NCBI RefSeq assembly: GCF_020162115.1 | Contig: NZ_CP083911.1 | Location: forward strand, 2,851,588 to 2,915,587 | Origin: Tepidimonas taiwanensis | GTDB lineage: Bacteria; Pseudomonadota; Gammaproteobacteria; Burkholderiales; Burkholderiaceae_C | DNA length: 64,000 bases | Direction: 5' to 3' | Part shown: positions 31,588-39,599 of the stretch, one piece after another | How the letters are laid out: every line of letters begins with the position of its first letter | How positions within the stretch are numbered: the stretch's first letter is position 1 | Position numbers and translations under genes: made by a program | The notes under the pieces: model-generated | What the model was told of the DNA's origin: nothing | Databases searched by the model: none | The model's input: only the letters and a program-made list of their open reading frames with translations

Positions 31588-31825
31588 GCTCGGGCTGCAC
31601 GCCCGCGCGTCGGCCAAGCTCACCAAGCTGGCCGGGGCATTCCAGTGCGAGGTGTGGCTCAGCCGCAACGGGCGGCGCGTCAACGCCAAGAGCATCATGG
31701 GCGTGATGATGCTGGCGGCGGGGCTGGGGGCGACGGTGGAGGTGGAAACCGACGGGCCCGACGAGCAGGCCGCGATGGAGGCCATCGTCGCGCTGATCGA
31801 CGACAAATTCGGGGAGGGGGAATGA
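31556..31825 (+). CDS. ptsH: Phosphocarrier protein HPr
   Basis: 89 residues. H15 in KLGLHARASAKL is the residue phosphorylated by EI. S46 in NAKSIMG sits at the regulatory serine site. The length is normal. The ATG lies inside the EIIA gene; the stop overlaps the ptsI start by 3 nt (ATGA). It passes phosphate from EI to EIIA. Confidence 0.96.
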   Translation: MIQRTVTISNKLGLHARASAKLTKLAGAFQCEVWLSRNGRRVNAKSIMGVMMLAAGLGATVEVETDGPDEQAAMEAIVALIDDKFGEGE

Positions 31826-33549
31826 CCTTTACGGTGCACGGGCAGGCCGTCTCGCGCGGGGTGGCCATCGGGCGGGCGGTGCTGGTGGCGTCCAGCCGGC
31901 TGGACGTGGCGCACTACTTCATCGCGCCGGAGCAGGTGGGCGCCGAGATCGCGCGGCTGCGTGCGGCCCGCGACGCGGTGGCCGACGAGATCCGCCGCCT
32001 GCAGCAGGGGCTGGCGCACGACGAGATGGAGGCGCACGCGGAACTCGCCGCGCTGCTGGAGGTGCACCTGATGCTGCTGCAGGACGAGCACCTGCACGAA
32101 GGCGTCAAGCACTGGGTGAGCGAGCGCCACTACAACGCGGAGTGGGCGCTGACCGCGCAGCTCGAGCTGGTGGCCAAGCAGTTCGACGAGATGGAGGACC
32201 CGTACCTGCGCGAGCGCAAGGCGGACCTGGAGCAGCTCGTCGAGCGCATGCTACGCGTGATGCGCGGCGAGGCGTCGCCGATCACGGCCGCGCCCGCGCC
32301 GGGAGCGGAGGAGCATCCGCTGGTGCTGATCGCGCACGACCTCGCGCCGGCCGACATGCTGCACTTCAAGCAGGGGATCTTTGCCGGCTTCGTCACCGAC
32401 GTCGGCGGCAAGACCAGCCACACCGCGATCGTCGCGCGCAGCATGGACATCCCGGCGGTGGTCGGCGCGCGCCACGCCAGCCAGCTCGTGCAGCAGGACG
32501 ACTGGGTGATCGTCGACGGCGACGCGGGCGTGCTGATCGTGGACCCGACGCCGATGATGCTGGCCGAGTACGGCTACAAGCAGCGCCAAGGGGCGATCGA
32601 GCGCGAGCGCCTCGCGCGCATCAAGAACACGCCGGCGGTCACGCTCGACGGCGAGCGCATCGAGCTGCTGGCCAACATCGAGCAGCCGGAGGACACGCTG
32701 CCGGCGCTGTCGGTCGGCGCGGTGGGCGTGGGGCTGTTTCGCACCGAGTTTCTCTTCATGGGCCGCGGCGGCAAGCTGCCGGACGAGGAGGAGCAGTTCG
32801 ACGCCTACCGCCGCGCGATCGAGGGCATGCACGGCCTGCCGGTGACGATCCGCACCGTCGACGTGGGCGCCGACAAGCCGCTGGACCACCACCGGCGCGA
32901 CGAGCACCTCAACCCGGCGCTGGGTCTGCGCGCGATTCGCTGGAGCCTGGCCGAGCCGGCGATGTTCCTGACGCAGTTGCGCGCGATCCTGCGCGCGGCG
33001 GCGCACGGCAAGGTCAACGTGCTCATCCCGATGCTCGCGCACCTGAGCGAGGTGCGGCAGGTGCACGCGATGCTGGCCAAGGCGCGCGAGCAGCTCGACC
33101 GCCGCGGCGTCGCCTACGGGCCGGTGCGCGTCGGCGCGATGATCGAGGTGCCCGCGGCGGCGCTGGCGGTGCGGCTGTTCGTGCGGCACTTCGACTTCCT
33201 GTCGATCGGCACCAACGACCTGATCCAGTACGCGCTGGCCATCGACCGCGTGGACGAGTCGGTGGCGCACCTGTACGACCCGCTGCACCCGGCGGTGCTG
33301 CGGCTCGTCGCCGACACCATCGCCGTGGCGCGCGAGGCGGGCAAGCCCGTGAGCGTCTGCGGCGAGATGGCCGGTGACGTCACGATGACGCGGCTGTTGC
33401 TGGGGCTGGGGCTGCGCAGCTTCTCGATGCACCCGACGCAGATCCTGCCGGTCAAGCAGCAGATCCTGCGCAGCGACACGCGCAAGCTGCGCGACTGGGC
33501 GCAGCGCGTCGTCGCCAGCGACGAGCCGGCGCTGCTGCTGGCCGACTGA
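31822..33549 (+). CDS. ptsI: PTS enzyme I (phosphoenolpyruvate-protein phosphotransferase)
   Basis: 575 residues from the ATG at 31822 with GGGGAGGGG upstream, normal length. The phosphohistidine is H200 in DVGGKTSHTAIVARS. The C-terminal PEP-binding barrel shows FRTEFLFMGR, SIGTNDLIQYALA and VSVCGEMAGD. It takes phosphate from PEP and loads HPr. Last gene of the lipoprotein-EIIA-HPr-EI run. Confidence 0.97.
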   Translation: MTFTVHGQAVSRGVAIGRAVLVASSRLDVAHYFIAPEQVGAEIARLRAARDAVADEIRRLQQGLAHDEMEAHAELAALLEVHLMLLQDEHLHEGVKHWVSERHYNAEWALTAQLELVAKQFDEMEDPYLRERKADLEQLVERMLRVMRGEASPITAAPAPGAEEHPLVLIAHDLAPADMLHFKQGIFAGFVTDVGGKTSHTAIVARSMDIPAVVGARHASQLVQQDDWVIVDGDAGVLIVDPTPMMLAEYGYKQRQGAIERERLARIKNTPAVTLDGERIELLANIEQPEDTLPALSVGAVGVGLFRTEFLFMGRGGKLPDEEEQFDAYRRAIEGMHGLPVTIRTVDVGADKPLDHHRRDEHLNPALGLRAIRWSLAEPAMFLTQLRAILRAAAHGKVNVLIPMLAHLSEVRQVHAMLAKAREQLDRRGVAYGPVRVGAMIEVPAAALAVRLFVRHFDFLSIGTNDLIQYALAIDRVDESVAHLYDPLHPAVLRLVADTIAVAREAGKPVSVCGEMAGDVTMTRLLLGLGLRSFSMHPTQILPVKQQILRSDTRKLRDWAQRVVASDEPALLLAD

Positions 33550-33624
33550 GCGCGCGCCGCCCGCGCCTGTACTTCGACGTGCTCGGGAGTGGGGGGCCAA
33601 GGCGTCGACCCGCGTCGGCGGACG

Positions 33625-34038
33625 TCAGACATCGGCCGCCTGACGGGACAGCCCGCCGGGCCAATCCAGGATGAGGCGATCGGCCGTCACGAGGGTCGCG
33701 TGTCGGTGCATGGCCGTCGCGATGATGAACCGGTCGGCGGAGTCACGGTGCGAGTCGCGCAGCTGCGTCGCCAGCAGCGCGATGCCCCCATCGACGGGGA
33801 CCTCCTCCAGCCCGGCTTGCAGCCAGCCGTGCCGCCACTGGGTGACCGGCTCGGGCAGCACCACGCGGCCGCGTTCGGCCAGCATCGCCACCTCCCAAAA
33901 GCTGATGGCGCTCACCGCCACACGACCCGAGCGCCACGCCGCTTCGATGAGGGTACGCGCCTGTGCCCCCAGGGCCGGATCGTCCCGATCCATCCACAGC
34001 AGCGCGTGGGTGTCCAGGATCACCCCGCTGCCTGCCAC
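33625..34038 (-). CDS. vapC: VapC-type PIN-domain toxin
   Basis: 137 residues. The four acidic residues of the PIN active site are visible: D9 (VILDTHALLW), E49 (SFWEVAML), D102 (DSADRFIIATA) and D120 (LVTADR). The protein should be a Mg-dependent ribonuclease that cuts tRNA or rRNA when free of its partner. Its start lies inside the antitoxin gene (19-nt overlap), as usual for such pairs. Confidence 0.92.
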   Translation of the reverse strand: MAGSGVILDTHALLWMDRDDPALGAQARTLIEAAWRSGRVAVSAISFWEVAMLAERGRVVLPEPVTQWRHGWLQAGLEEVPVDGGIALLATQLRDSHRDSADRFIIATAMHRHATLVTADRLILDWPGGLSRQAADV

Positions 34039-34250
34039 AGGTCATCCTCCAGCGGGGCGATCACATCACCGCGGATTTCCAGGGTCGGATGCCGCCCGAA
34101 CGGGGACGCAGCCCGCCCCCCGCTGTACGGACGCAATTCCGCCACCGGCTTGCCGTTCTTGGTGATGACCCACGTCTCACCCGTCGCGGCGGCCGCATCC
34201 ATGAGCGCCAGGCACTTGGCTTTGAATTCAGAGGCGCGAATCGTTTGCAT
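34020..34250 (-). CDS. vapB: Phd/YefM-family antitoxin of VapC
   Basis: 76 residues from the ATG at 34250, with GGGGGG 6-8 nt upstream; the frame opens five codons earlier without an RBS. The N-terminus MQTIRASEFKAKCLALMDAA and ETWVITKNGKPVAELRPY are the Phd/YefM DNA-binding fold. The acidic C-terminus (APLEDDLWQ) should neutralise the toxin. It probably represses its own promoter through the palindrome at 34281-34294. Confidence 0.9.
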   Translation of the reverse strand: MQTIRASEFKAKCLALMDAAAATGETWVITKNGKPVAELRPYSGGRAASPFGRHPTLEIRGDVIAPLEDDLWQAAG

Positions 34251-34280
34251 GTCATCCCCCCGCAAGGCGTGACCATGGTG

Positions 34281-34312
34281 ATGACCATAGTCATGTGAAC
34301 AGCGCGCGTCAA
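34281..34312 (-). promoter_or_regulatory. Promoter and overlapping operator of the vapBC operon
   Basis: On the minus strand: -35 TTGACG (34307-34312), 17-bp spacer, -10 TATGGT (34284-34289). A perfect inverted repeat ATGAC-N4-GTCAT (34281-34294) covers the -10, and a related CCATGG-containing copy lies just downstream (34271-34280). This fits autorepression by the antitoxin. Confidence 0.6.
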
Positions 34313-34506
34313 GCCGCTCGGTCGGCGAGCTCGCCGCCAGCTTGTATGTTTCACACCAGACCAGTGCGGTAGAGTTTGACTGCTGACGAGGCGGCCAGAC
34401 CGGTACCGGCCCGTGCAGTTTGGTTGTGGCTTATACCTCGTTGGACAAGACTGCCCTTGGCATTCACGGGATCGAGCGTAGAGTCCAGCAGGAGCGCTGC
34501 ACCGAC

Positions 34507-35007
34507 ATGCGCGTCTTCGTCGACACCGAGTTCACGGACTTCGAGCAGCCGCGCCTCATCTCGGTGGGGCTGGTGGCCGAGGACGGGCGCACCGGCTACT
34601 GGGAGCTTGCCGACGGCTGGCGGCGCGAGCAGTGCTCGGCGTTCGTGGTGGAAGACGTCTTGCCGCTGCTGGACGGCACAGGCATGCCCCGAGCGCATGC
34701 CGGGCCGGCCATCGCGGCGTGGCTGGGATCAGCGGGGGAGGGCAGCGTCCACGGCGTGACGCTGATTGCCGACACCGACACCGATCTTCGGCTGCTGACC
34801 GACCTCGTGCGGCCGCACTGGCGGGGTCCAGGCGCGCTCGACGCGCAGCGCCTGCAGTGGCCGGCCAACGCGATGGCCGCGCGCTTTGAAGACCTGCTCA
34901 AGGCGTTGCTCGAGAACGAGCCGCGTCGCCATCATGCGCTCGTCGATGCGCGGGCGCTGCAGCGCGCGGTGCTGCAGACCGAGGCGGAGTTTCGGGCAAG
35001 AAGGTAG
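34507..35007 (+). CDS. DEDD-family 3'-5' exonuclease-like protein
   Basis: 166 residues from the ATG at 34507 (MRVFVDTEFTDF). The DEDD pattern is complete enough to see: D6 and E8 in VDTEF, an aspartate run at 89-93 (ADTDTD) and H142/D147 in RRHHALVDARAL. This matches small RNase T/Rv2179c-like exonucleases that trim RNA or DNA 3' ends. It has no operon partner and lies between two toxin-antitoxin pairs on the other strand. Its TAG (35005-35007) abuts the ParE TAG (35008-35010, reverse) with no gap. Role unknown. Confidence 0.83.
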   Translation: MRVFVDTEFTDFEQPRLISVGLVAEDGRTGYWELADGWRREQCSAFVVEDVLPLLDGTGMPRAHAGPAIAAWLGSAGEGSVHGVTLIADTDTDLRLLTDLVRPHWRGPGALDAQRLQWPANAMAARFEDLLKALLENEPRRHHALVDARALQRAVLQTEAEFRARR

Positions 35008-35316
35008 CTACTGGTCGTCCTGTAGCAAGGTCTCGTAGTCCTGACCGCCGTAGAAAATCCCGAGAACGGAGACCGTGTCTTCCTCCACCGTGAAGGCAAT
35101 CACCGTGCGCTTTTTGTAGTGGGTGGTCCGCAAGCCGGGGCGGATGTCGTCGCGCATGTTGCCGCGATGGGGAAAGGTCCGCAGGCTCTCGCAATGGCTG
35201 ACGATGCCCTCGGTGTAGCGCGCCGCGGTGTCGGGCGAGGCCGCTTCGGCGATGTAGCGGTACAGCGCTGTAAGTTGCTCCATCGCCTCCGGGCTGAACA
35301 CAACCCGGTAGCTCAT
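35008..35316 (-). CDS. parE: ParE-family toxin
   Basis: 102 residues. ParE/RelE fold: VVFSPEAMEQLTALYRYIAEAASPDTAARYTEGI, SLRTFPHRGNMRDDIRPGLR and KKRTVIAFTVEEDTVSVLGIFYGGQDYE are the expected blocks, each given in part here. ParE toxins poison DNA gyrase. The ATG overlaps the antitoxin stop by 4 nt. No truncation is seen. Confidence 0.92.
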   Translation of the reverse strand: MSYRVVFSPEAMEQLTALYRYIAEAASPDTAARYTEGIVSHCESLRTFPHRGNMRDDIRPGLRTTHYKKRTVIAFTVEEDTVSVLGIFYGGQDYETLLQDDQ

Positions 35317-35582
35317 CGCGCTTTGGCGTGTTCAGCGGCCAGCCGGGCGCGTACCTGGTCGGCACTGAGCGCGCGGCCCGGGTCGGCCTTCAGCGCATCG
35401 TAGGCCGGGCCTACCTGACTGTTCAGCCAGCTTTCCACCGCGCGGTCGCGCGCCAACAGCGCCCGCAGGCCCTCGCGGATCACTTCGCTTTCGCTGGCGT
35501 ACTCGCCGCTGCGCACCTTGGTTTTCACCACATCGGCCATCTTCTTGGGCAGGGTGATGCTCAGCTGCTGGGTGGTTCGCAT
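35313..35582 (-). CDS. parD: ParD-family antitoxin
   Basis: 89 residues. The ribbon-helix-helix N-terminus (QQLSITLPKKMADVV, then GEYASESEVIREGLRALL) is typical of ParD/CC2985-type antitoxins. The C-terminal helix (SADQVRARLAAEHA) would bind ParE. AAGGAT before the ATG serves as RBS. The AT-rich stretch at 35600-35625 upstream is the likely promoter and operator. Confidence 0.92.
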   Translation of the reverse strand: MRTTQQLSITLPKKMADVVKTKVRSGEYASESEVIREGLRALLARDRAVESWLNSQVGPAYDALKADPGRALSADQVRARLAAEHAKAR

Positions 35583-35984
35583 GGCGGGATCCTTGAACGT
35601 AATATGATCTAATCGTACTAAAGCAGCCGAGGTGTGTCCAGTGGGCGAGCGACCAAGTCAGTCATCGGTTCCTTCCTGCGTTGGTGAAGTGTCGTCACCC
35701 CGACCCTACCGGTGAACCCATGCCCTATGACGGAGGATGTGTATCCACGCCATGGCGGACACGATTACACGTGAGGCGTTTGGCTTCATCACCAAACATC
35801 AGCTGATCGAGATCGAGCACGCGCTGTCCCTCTGGCTTGGGATTGCTGATTGAGGCAGGCGTTCAGGAAAAAACCCGGGCACTGGACGCGATAACGCTGT
35901 AAATGGAAACGCGATCGACCGCGAGACCCTGGTAATACTGGGGCTGGGTACCCAGTCGGTATGCCGCCGGCGTGGCGCTTGTGC
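35583..35984. other. Gene-poor stretch downstream of glutamine synthetase and upstream of parDE
   Basis: About 400 bp. It holds the likely parDE promoter (35600-35625), a toxin relic at 35737-35853, and a 12-bp self-complementary CTGGGTACCCAG at 35944-35955. A 15-codon minus-strand frame (35618-35665) with a good RBS-like AAGGAA is too short to judge. The rest shows nothing. Confidence 0.5.
35737..35853 (+). pseudogene. C-terminal relic of a MazF/PemK-like toxin
   Basis: A 38-residue frame (MCIHAMADTITREAFGF followed by ITKHQLIEIEHALSLWLGIAD, stop) ends like MazF/PemK toxins, which finish with a short helix of the type L-x-x-(I/V)-x-x-AL-x-x-x-LGL, preceded by a SCI...D-x-(I/L)-x-TI-like strand. 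The whole N-terminal catalytic half is missing and a stop precedes the frame at 35728. It is best read as debris. Similarity is from memory and short. Confidence 0.4.
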
Positions 35985-37337
35985 TCACACGTTGAGCAGC
36001 AGATAGCGCCGCTCCCACGGGCTGATGACGTCGAAGTACTCGCGGTACTCGGCTTCCTTGATGGCCGCGTAGGTGCGCAGGAAGTGTTCGCCGAACAGCT
36101 CGGCCAGCGGCGCGCAGGCCAGCAGCCGCTCGATCGCGTCGTCCAGGTGCCGCGGCAGCTGGTGCGGCTGTTCGTAGGCGCTGCCGGTCAGCGGCTCGCT
36201 CGGTTGCCGCCGCTCGCGCATGCCCAGGTAGCCGCAGGCCAGGCTGGCGGCGATCGCCAGATACGGGTTGACGTCGACGCCGGCGAGGCGGTTTTCCACG
36301 CGCCGGGCCTCCGGCGGGGAGTGCGGCACGCGCAGGCCGCAGGTGCGGTTGTCGTAGCCCCAGCTCAGGTTGATCGGTGCCGCGGTGTAGCGCGACAGCC
36401 GCCGGTAGCTGTTGACGTAGGGCGCAAAGAACGCGATCGCCGCGGGCAGGTACGCCTGAAGCCCGCCGATGAAGTGGAAGAACGCGGGCGATGGCGAGCC
36501 GTCCGCCTCGCTGAAGATATTGCGGCCGCTGGCGCGGTCGAGCACGCTCTGGTGGATGTGCATGGCGCTGCCGGGCTGTCCCTGCATCGGTTTGGCCATG
36601 AAGGTGGCGTACATGCCGTGGCGGATCGCCACCTCGCGCACCGTGCGCTTGAAGAGGAACACCTGATCCGCGAGAGCCAGCGGCTCGCCGTGGTCGAGGT
36701 TGATCTCCATCTGCGCCGTGCCCATCTCGTGGATGAGCGTGTCGAGCTTGAGGCCCTGCGCCTCGCACCAGTCGTAGATCACGTCGAAGATGTCGTCGTA
36801 CTCGTTGACGGCGTCGATGGAAAAGCTCTGCATGCCGGCTTCGGTGCGGCGCGTGCGGCCCACCGGGGGCTTCAGCGGGATGTCCTCGTCCGGCTCGATC
36901 TCGACGAGGTAGAACTCCATCTCGGGCGCGACGATGGGCTGCAGGCCGTCGCGCTCGTAAAACGACAGGATGCGCCGCAGCACGTTGCGCGGGGCGAGCT
37001 CGGCCGCGCGGCCGTCGAAGTGCACGCAGTCGTGGATGATCTGCGCGGTCGGCTCCTTGGCCCACGGCACCAGGCGCAGCGTCGACGCATCGGGCACGAG
37101 CCGCATGTCCGGATCGGCCACCGGGGTGAAGTCCTGCTCCGGGTAGTCGCCGGTGACGGTCATCGTCAGCACCGCTTCCGGCAGGCGCAGACCGGCGGCG
37201 GGGTCGTATTTGTGGCGCGGCACGATCTTGCCGCGCGCCTGGCCGGTCATGTCCGGGATCAGGCACTCGACCTCGGTGATGCGGTGCTCGTCGAGCCAGC
37301 GCTGGATGGTGGCGGCAGTGGTGGTGGAGTCGTTCAT
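35985..37337 (-). CDS. Glutamine synthetase-family protein (PuuA/GlnT-like)
   Basis: 450 residues. The glutamine synthetase core is clear: VAPEMEFYLVEIEPDED, MGTAQMEINLDHG, the catalytic GSAMHIHQSV, and NRLAGVDVNPYLAIAASLA near the C-terminus, each partly listed. The shorter N-terminus and the EMEFYL pattern put it with gamma-glutamyl-polyamine or amine ligases and not with the housekeeping GlnA. It joins glutamate to ammonia or an amine using ATP. No polyamine-degradation genes are adjacent, so the substrate is open. Its start faces the threonine dehydratase gene 157 bp away. Confidence 0.9.
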   Translation of the reverse strand: MNDSTTTAATIQRWLDEHRITEVECLIPDMTGQARGKIVPRHKYDPAAGLRLPEAVLTMTVTGDYPEQDFTPVADPDMRLVPDASTLRLVPWAKEPTAQIIHDCVHFDGRAAELAPRNVLRRILSFYERDGLQPIVAPEMEFYLVEIEPDEDIPLKPPVGRTRRTEAGMQSFSIDAVNEYDDIFDVIYDWCEAQGLKLDTLIHEMGTAQMEINLDHGEPLALADQVFLFKRTVREVAIRHGMYATFMAKPMQGQPGSAMHIHQSVLDRASGRNIFSEADGSPSPAFFHFIGGLQAYLPAAIAFFAPYVNSYRRLSRYTAAPINLSWGYDNRTCGLRVPHSPPEARRVENRLAGVDVNPYLAIAASLACGYLGMRERRQPSEPLTGSAYEQPHQLPRHLDDAIERLLACAPLAELFGEHFLRTYAAIKEAEYREYFDVISPWERRYLLLNV

Positions 37338-37494
37338 GGTGACGGCGCGAGTCAGAGGGCGTCAGTGTGCCGCAGCTGCGGGTGGCCGACGGTGCCAGCG
37401 CGGCCGGCGCGGGGCGAACCATTCGGCGACTCGCGGCGACAATCGGGGCCATCGCGTTAGCCCGCAGGCACACAAAGGAGGCACACAGAGGATC

Positions 37495-38694
37495 ATGGTG
37501 ACGTTGTCGGACATCGAGGCGGCCGCGGCGCGGCTGGCGGGGCAGGTGCTCGAGACCCCGTGTCTGGAATCGCGCACGCTGTCGCAGATCACCGGTGCGC
37601 AGATTTTCCTGAAGTTCGAAAACCTGCAGTACACCGCGTCGTTCAAGGAGCGCGGGGCGTGCAACAAGCTGTCGTTGCTGACCGCGGAAGAGCGGGCGCG
37701 CGGGGTGATCGCGATGTCCGCGGGCAACCACGCGCAGGGGGTGGCGTACCACGCGCAGCGGCTGGGGCTGCGCGCGGTGATCGTGATGCCGCGTTTCACG
37801 CCGGGCGTCAAGGTCGAGCGCACGCGCGGCTTCGGCGCGGAGGTGGTGCTGCACGGCGACACGCTGGAGGAGGCGCGCGCCCACGCGCGCGCGCTCGCGG
37901 CCGAGCAGGGGCTGACCTTCGTGCACCCGTATGACGACGACGCGGTCATTGCCGGGCAGGGCACGATCGGGTTGGAGATGCTGCGCGCGCAGCCGGATCT
38001 GGAGGTGCTGGCGATCGCCGTCGGCGGCGGCGGGCTGATCGGCGGGGTGGCGGCGGCGGCGAAGGCGCTCAAGCCCGGCATCGAGGTCGTGGGCGTGCAG
38101 ACGCGGCGCTTTCCGGCGATGGTCAACGCCGTCACGGGCAGCCACTGGCCGCAGGGGGCCAACACCATCGCCGAAGGCATCGCCGTGGGCAGCCCGGGCG
38201 AGCGCAACCTGGCGCTGGCGCGCCGCTACGTGGACGACTGGCTGCTGGTGGACGAGGAGGACATCGAGCAGGCGATCGTGATGCTGCTCGAAATCGAAAA
38301 GACGCTCGTCGAAGGCGCGGGCGCCGCGGGGCTGGCCGCGGTGCTGCGGCACCCGGCGCGCTTTGCCGGCCGCAAGGTCGGGCTGGTACTGTGCGGCGGC
38401 AACATCGACCCGCTGCTGCTTGCCTCCATCATCGAGCGCGGCATGGTGCGCGCGGGGCGGCTGGTGCGGCTGGTGGTCAACACGCGCGACCTGCCGGGGC
38501 AGCTCGCGCGCATCGCCGCGATCGTCGCCGAGGCCGGCACCAATATCGACCAGGTGCACCACCAGCGGGCCTTCACGCTGCTGGCGGCGCAGAGCGTCGA
38601 GATCGAACTGGTGCTGCAGACGCGCGGGCCGGCGCATGTGCAGCAGGTGCTGCAGGCGCTGCGCGACGCGGGCTTCGACGTCGCGCAGCGTTGA
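37495..38694 (+). CDS. ilvA: Threonine dehydratase with C-terminal ACT domain
   Basis: 399 residues from the ATG at 37495. The PLP lysine is K51 in ASFKERGACNK; the phosphate-binding loop VGGGGLIGG follows. After the catalytic core (to about 320) comes one ACT domain (LVRLVVNTRDLPGQLARI to the end). This is the medium form that deaminates threonine, and often serine, to the 2-oxo acid. The ACT domain suggests amino-acid feedback. The symbol ilvA is used for this form, but a catabolic role is equally possible. Confidence 0.93.
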   Translation: MVTLSDIEAAAARLAGQVLETPCLESRTLSQITGAQIFLKFENLQYTASFKERGACNKLSLLTAEERARGVIAMSAGNHAQGVAYHAQRLGLRAVIVMPRFTPGVKVERTRGFGAEVVLHGDTLEEARAHARALAAEQGLTFVHPYDDDAVIAGQGTIGLEMLRAQPDLEVLAIAVGGGGLIGGVAAAAKALKPGIEVVGVQTRRFPAMVNAVTGSHWPQGANTIAEGIAVGSPGERNLALARRYVDDWLLVDEEDIEQAIVMLLEIEKTLVEGAGAAGLAAVLRHPARFAGRKVGLVLCGGNIDPLLLASIIERGMVRAGRLVRLVVNTRDLPGQLARIAAIVAEAGTNIDQVHHQRAFTLLAAQSVEIELVLQTRGPAHVQQVLQALRDAGFDVAQR

Positions 38695-38711
38695 GGCGGC
38701 CGGCGCGGGGG

Positions 38712-39530
38712 TCAGTCGTCCCCGCCGTCGCCGCCGATGAGGCCGCCGAGCAGCCCGCCGGCGGCAAAGCCGCCCAGCACCGAGCCTTCCTCGCGCCGAC
38801 CGCCCAGCTGCGGCGCGGCGGCAAAGACGCGCGACGCCAGGCGCGAGAACGGCAGGCTCTGCAGCCACACCTGGCCGGGGCCGCGCAGGCACGCGAGGAA
38901 CAGCCCCTCACCGCCGAAGAGCGCGGTCTTGATCTTGCCGACGTATTCGATGTCGAAATCGACCTCGGGCGAGTAGGCGACGACGCAGCCCGTGTCCACG
39001 CGCAGCGTCTGGCCCGGTGCGAGCTCGCGCCGCACGACGGTACCGCCGGCGTGCACGAACGCGAGGCCGTCGCCCTCCAGCCGCTGCATGATGAAGCCCT
39101 CGCCGCCGAAGAACCCGACCGACAGCCGCCGCTGCAGTGCGATGCCGAGGCTCACCCCCCGGGCCGCGCACAGAAAGCTGTCCTTCTGACAGATGAGCGT
39201 GCCTCCCAGCGCGCGCAGGTCCATCGGCAGGATCTTGCCGGGGTACGGCGCGGCGAAGGCCACGCGCCGCTTGCCCGACGCCTGGTTGGTGTAGACCGTG
39301 GTGAACAGCGACTCGCCGGTGATCAGCCGCTTGCCTGCGCCGAGGAGCTTGCCGAAAAAGCCGCCCTGCTGCGCGCTGCCGTCGCCGAACACGGTGTCCA
39401 TGACGACGCCGTCGTCCATGAACATCAGGCTGCCCGCCTCCCCGATCGCGGCCTCGCCCGGGTCGAGTTCCAGCTCGACGAACTGCATCTCCGCGCCGCG
39501 GATGTCGTAATCGATGACGTCCTTGCCCAT
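38712..39530 (-). CDS. AIM24/TIGR00266 family protein
   Basis: 272 residues. The family pattern is visible: IRGAEMQFVELELDPGE, MQRLEGDGLAFVHAGG and LRVDTGCVVAYSPEVDFDIEYVG, each in part, with a Gly-rich C-terminus (LGGLIGGDGGDD). The fold is a tryptophan-RNA-binding-attenuator-like beta structure; function in bacteria is unknown. No signal peptide or membrane helix. It is convergent with threonine dehydratase, 17 bp apart, and lies downstream of the thpR gene on the same strand. Confidence 0.88.
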   Translation of the reverse strand: MGKDVIDYDIRGAEMQFVELELDPGEAAIGEAGSLMFMDDGVVMDTVFGDGSAQQGGFFGKLLGAGKRLITGESLFTTVYTNQASGKRRVAFAAPYPGKILPMDLRALGGTLICQKDSFLCAARGVSLGIALQRRLSVGFFGGEGFIMQRLEGDGLAFVHAGGTVVRRELAPGQTLRVDTGCVVAYSPEVDFDIEYVGKIKTALFGGEGLFLACLRGPGQVWLQSLPFSRLASRVFAAAPQLGGRREEGSVLGGFAAGGLLGGLIGGDGGDD

Positions 39531-39599
39531 GGTGAAACTTCCTGTTGGTGTGGGGAAAACGCGGTGCGATGGTAGCGCGGGTCGGGATTGGGTTGCCCG

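Noticed and set aside
35618..35665. 15-codon minus-strand frame with AAGGAA upstream
   Set aside because: Too short and without any known match; it may be the remains of a gene start, but this cannot be supported.
35863..38892. 1009-codon minus-strand frame across glutamine synthetase and threonine dehydratase
   Set aside because: It is in another frame than glutamine synthetase and antisense to the dehydratase; both real frames are beyond doubt.
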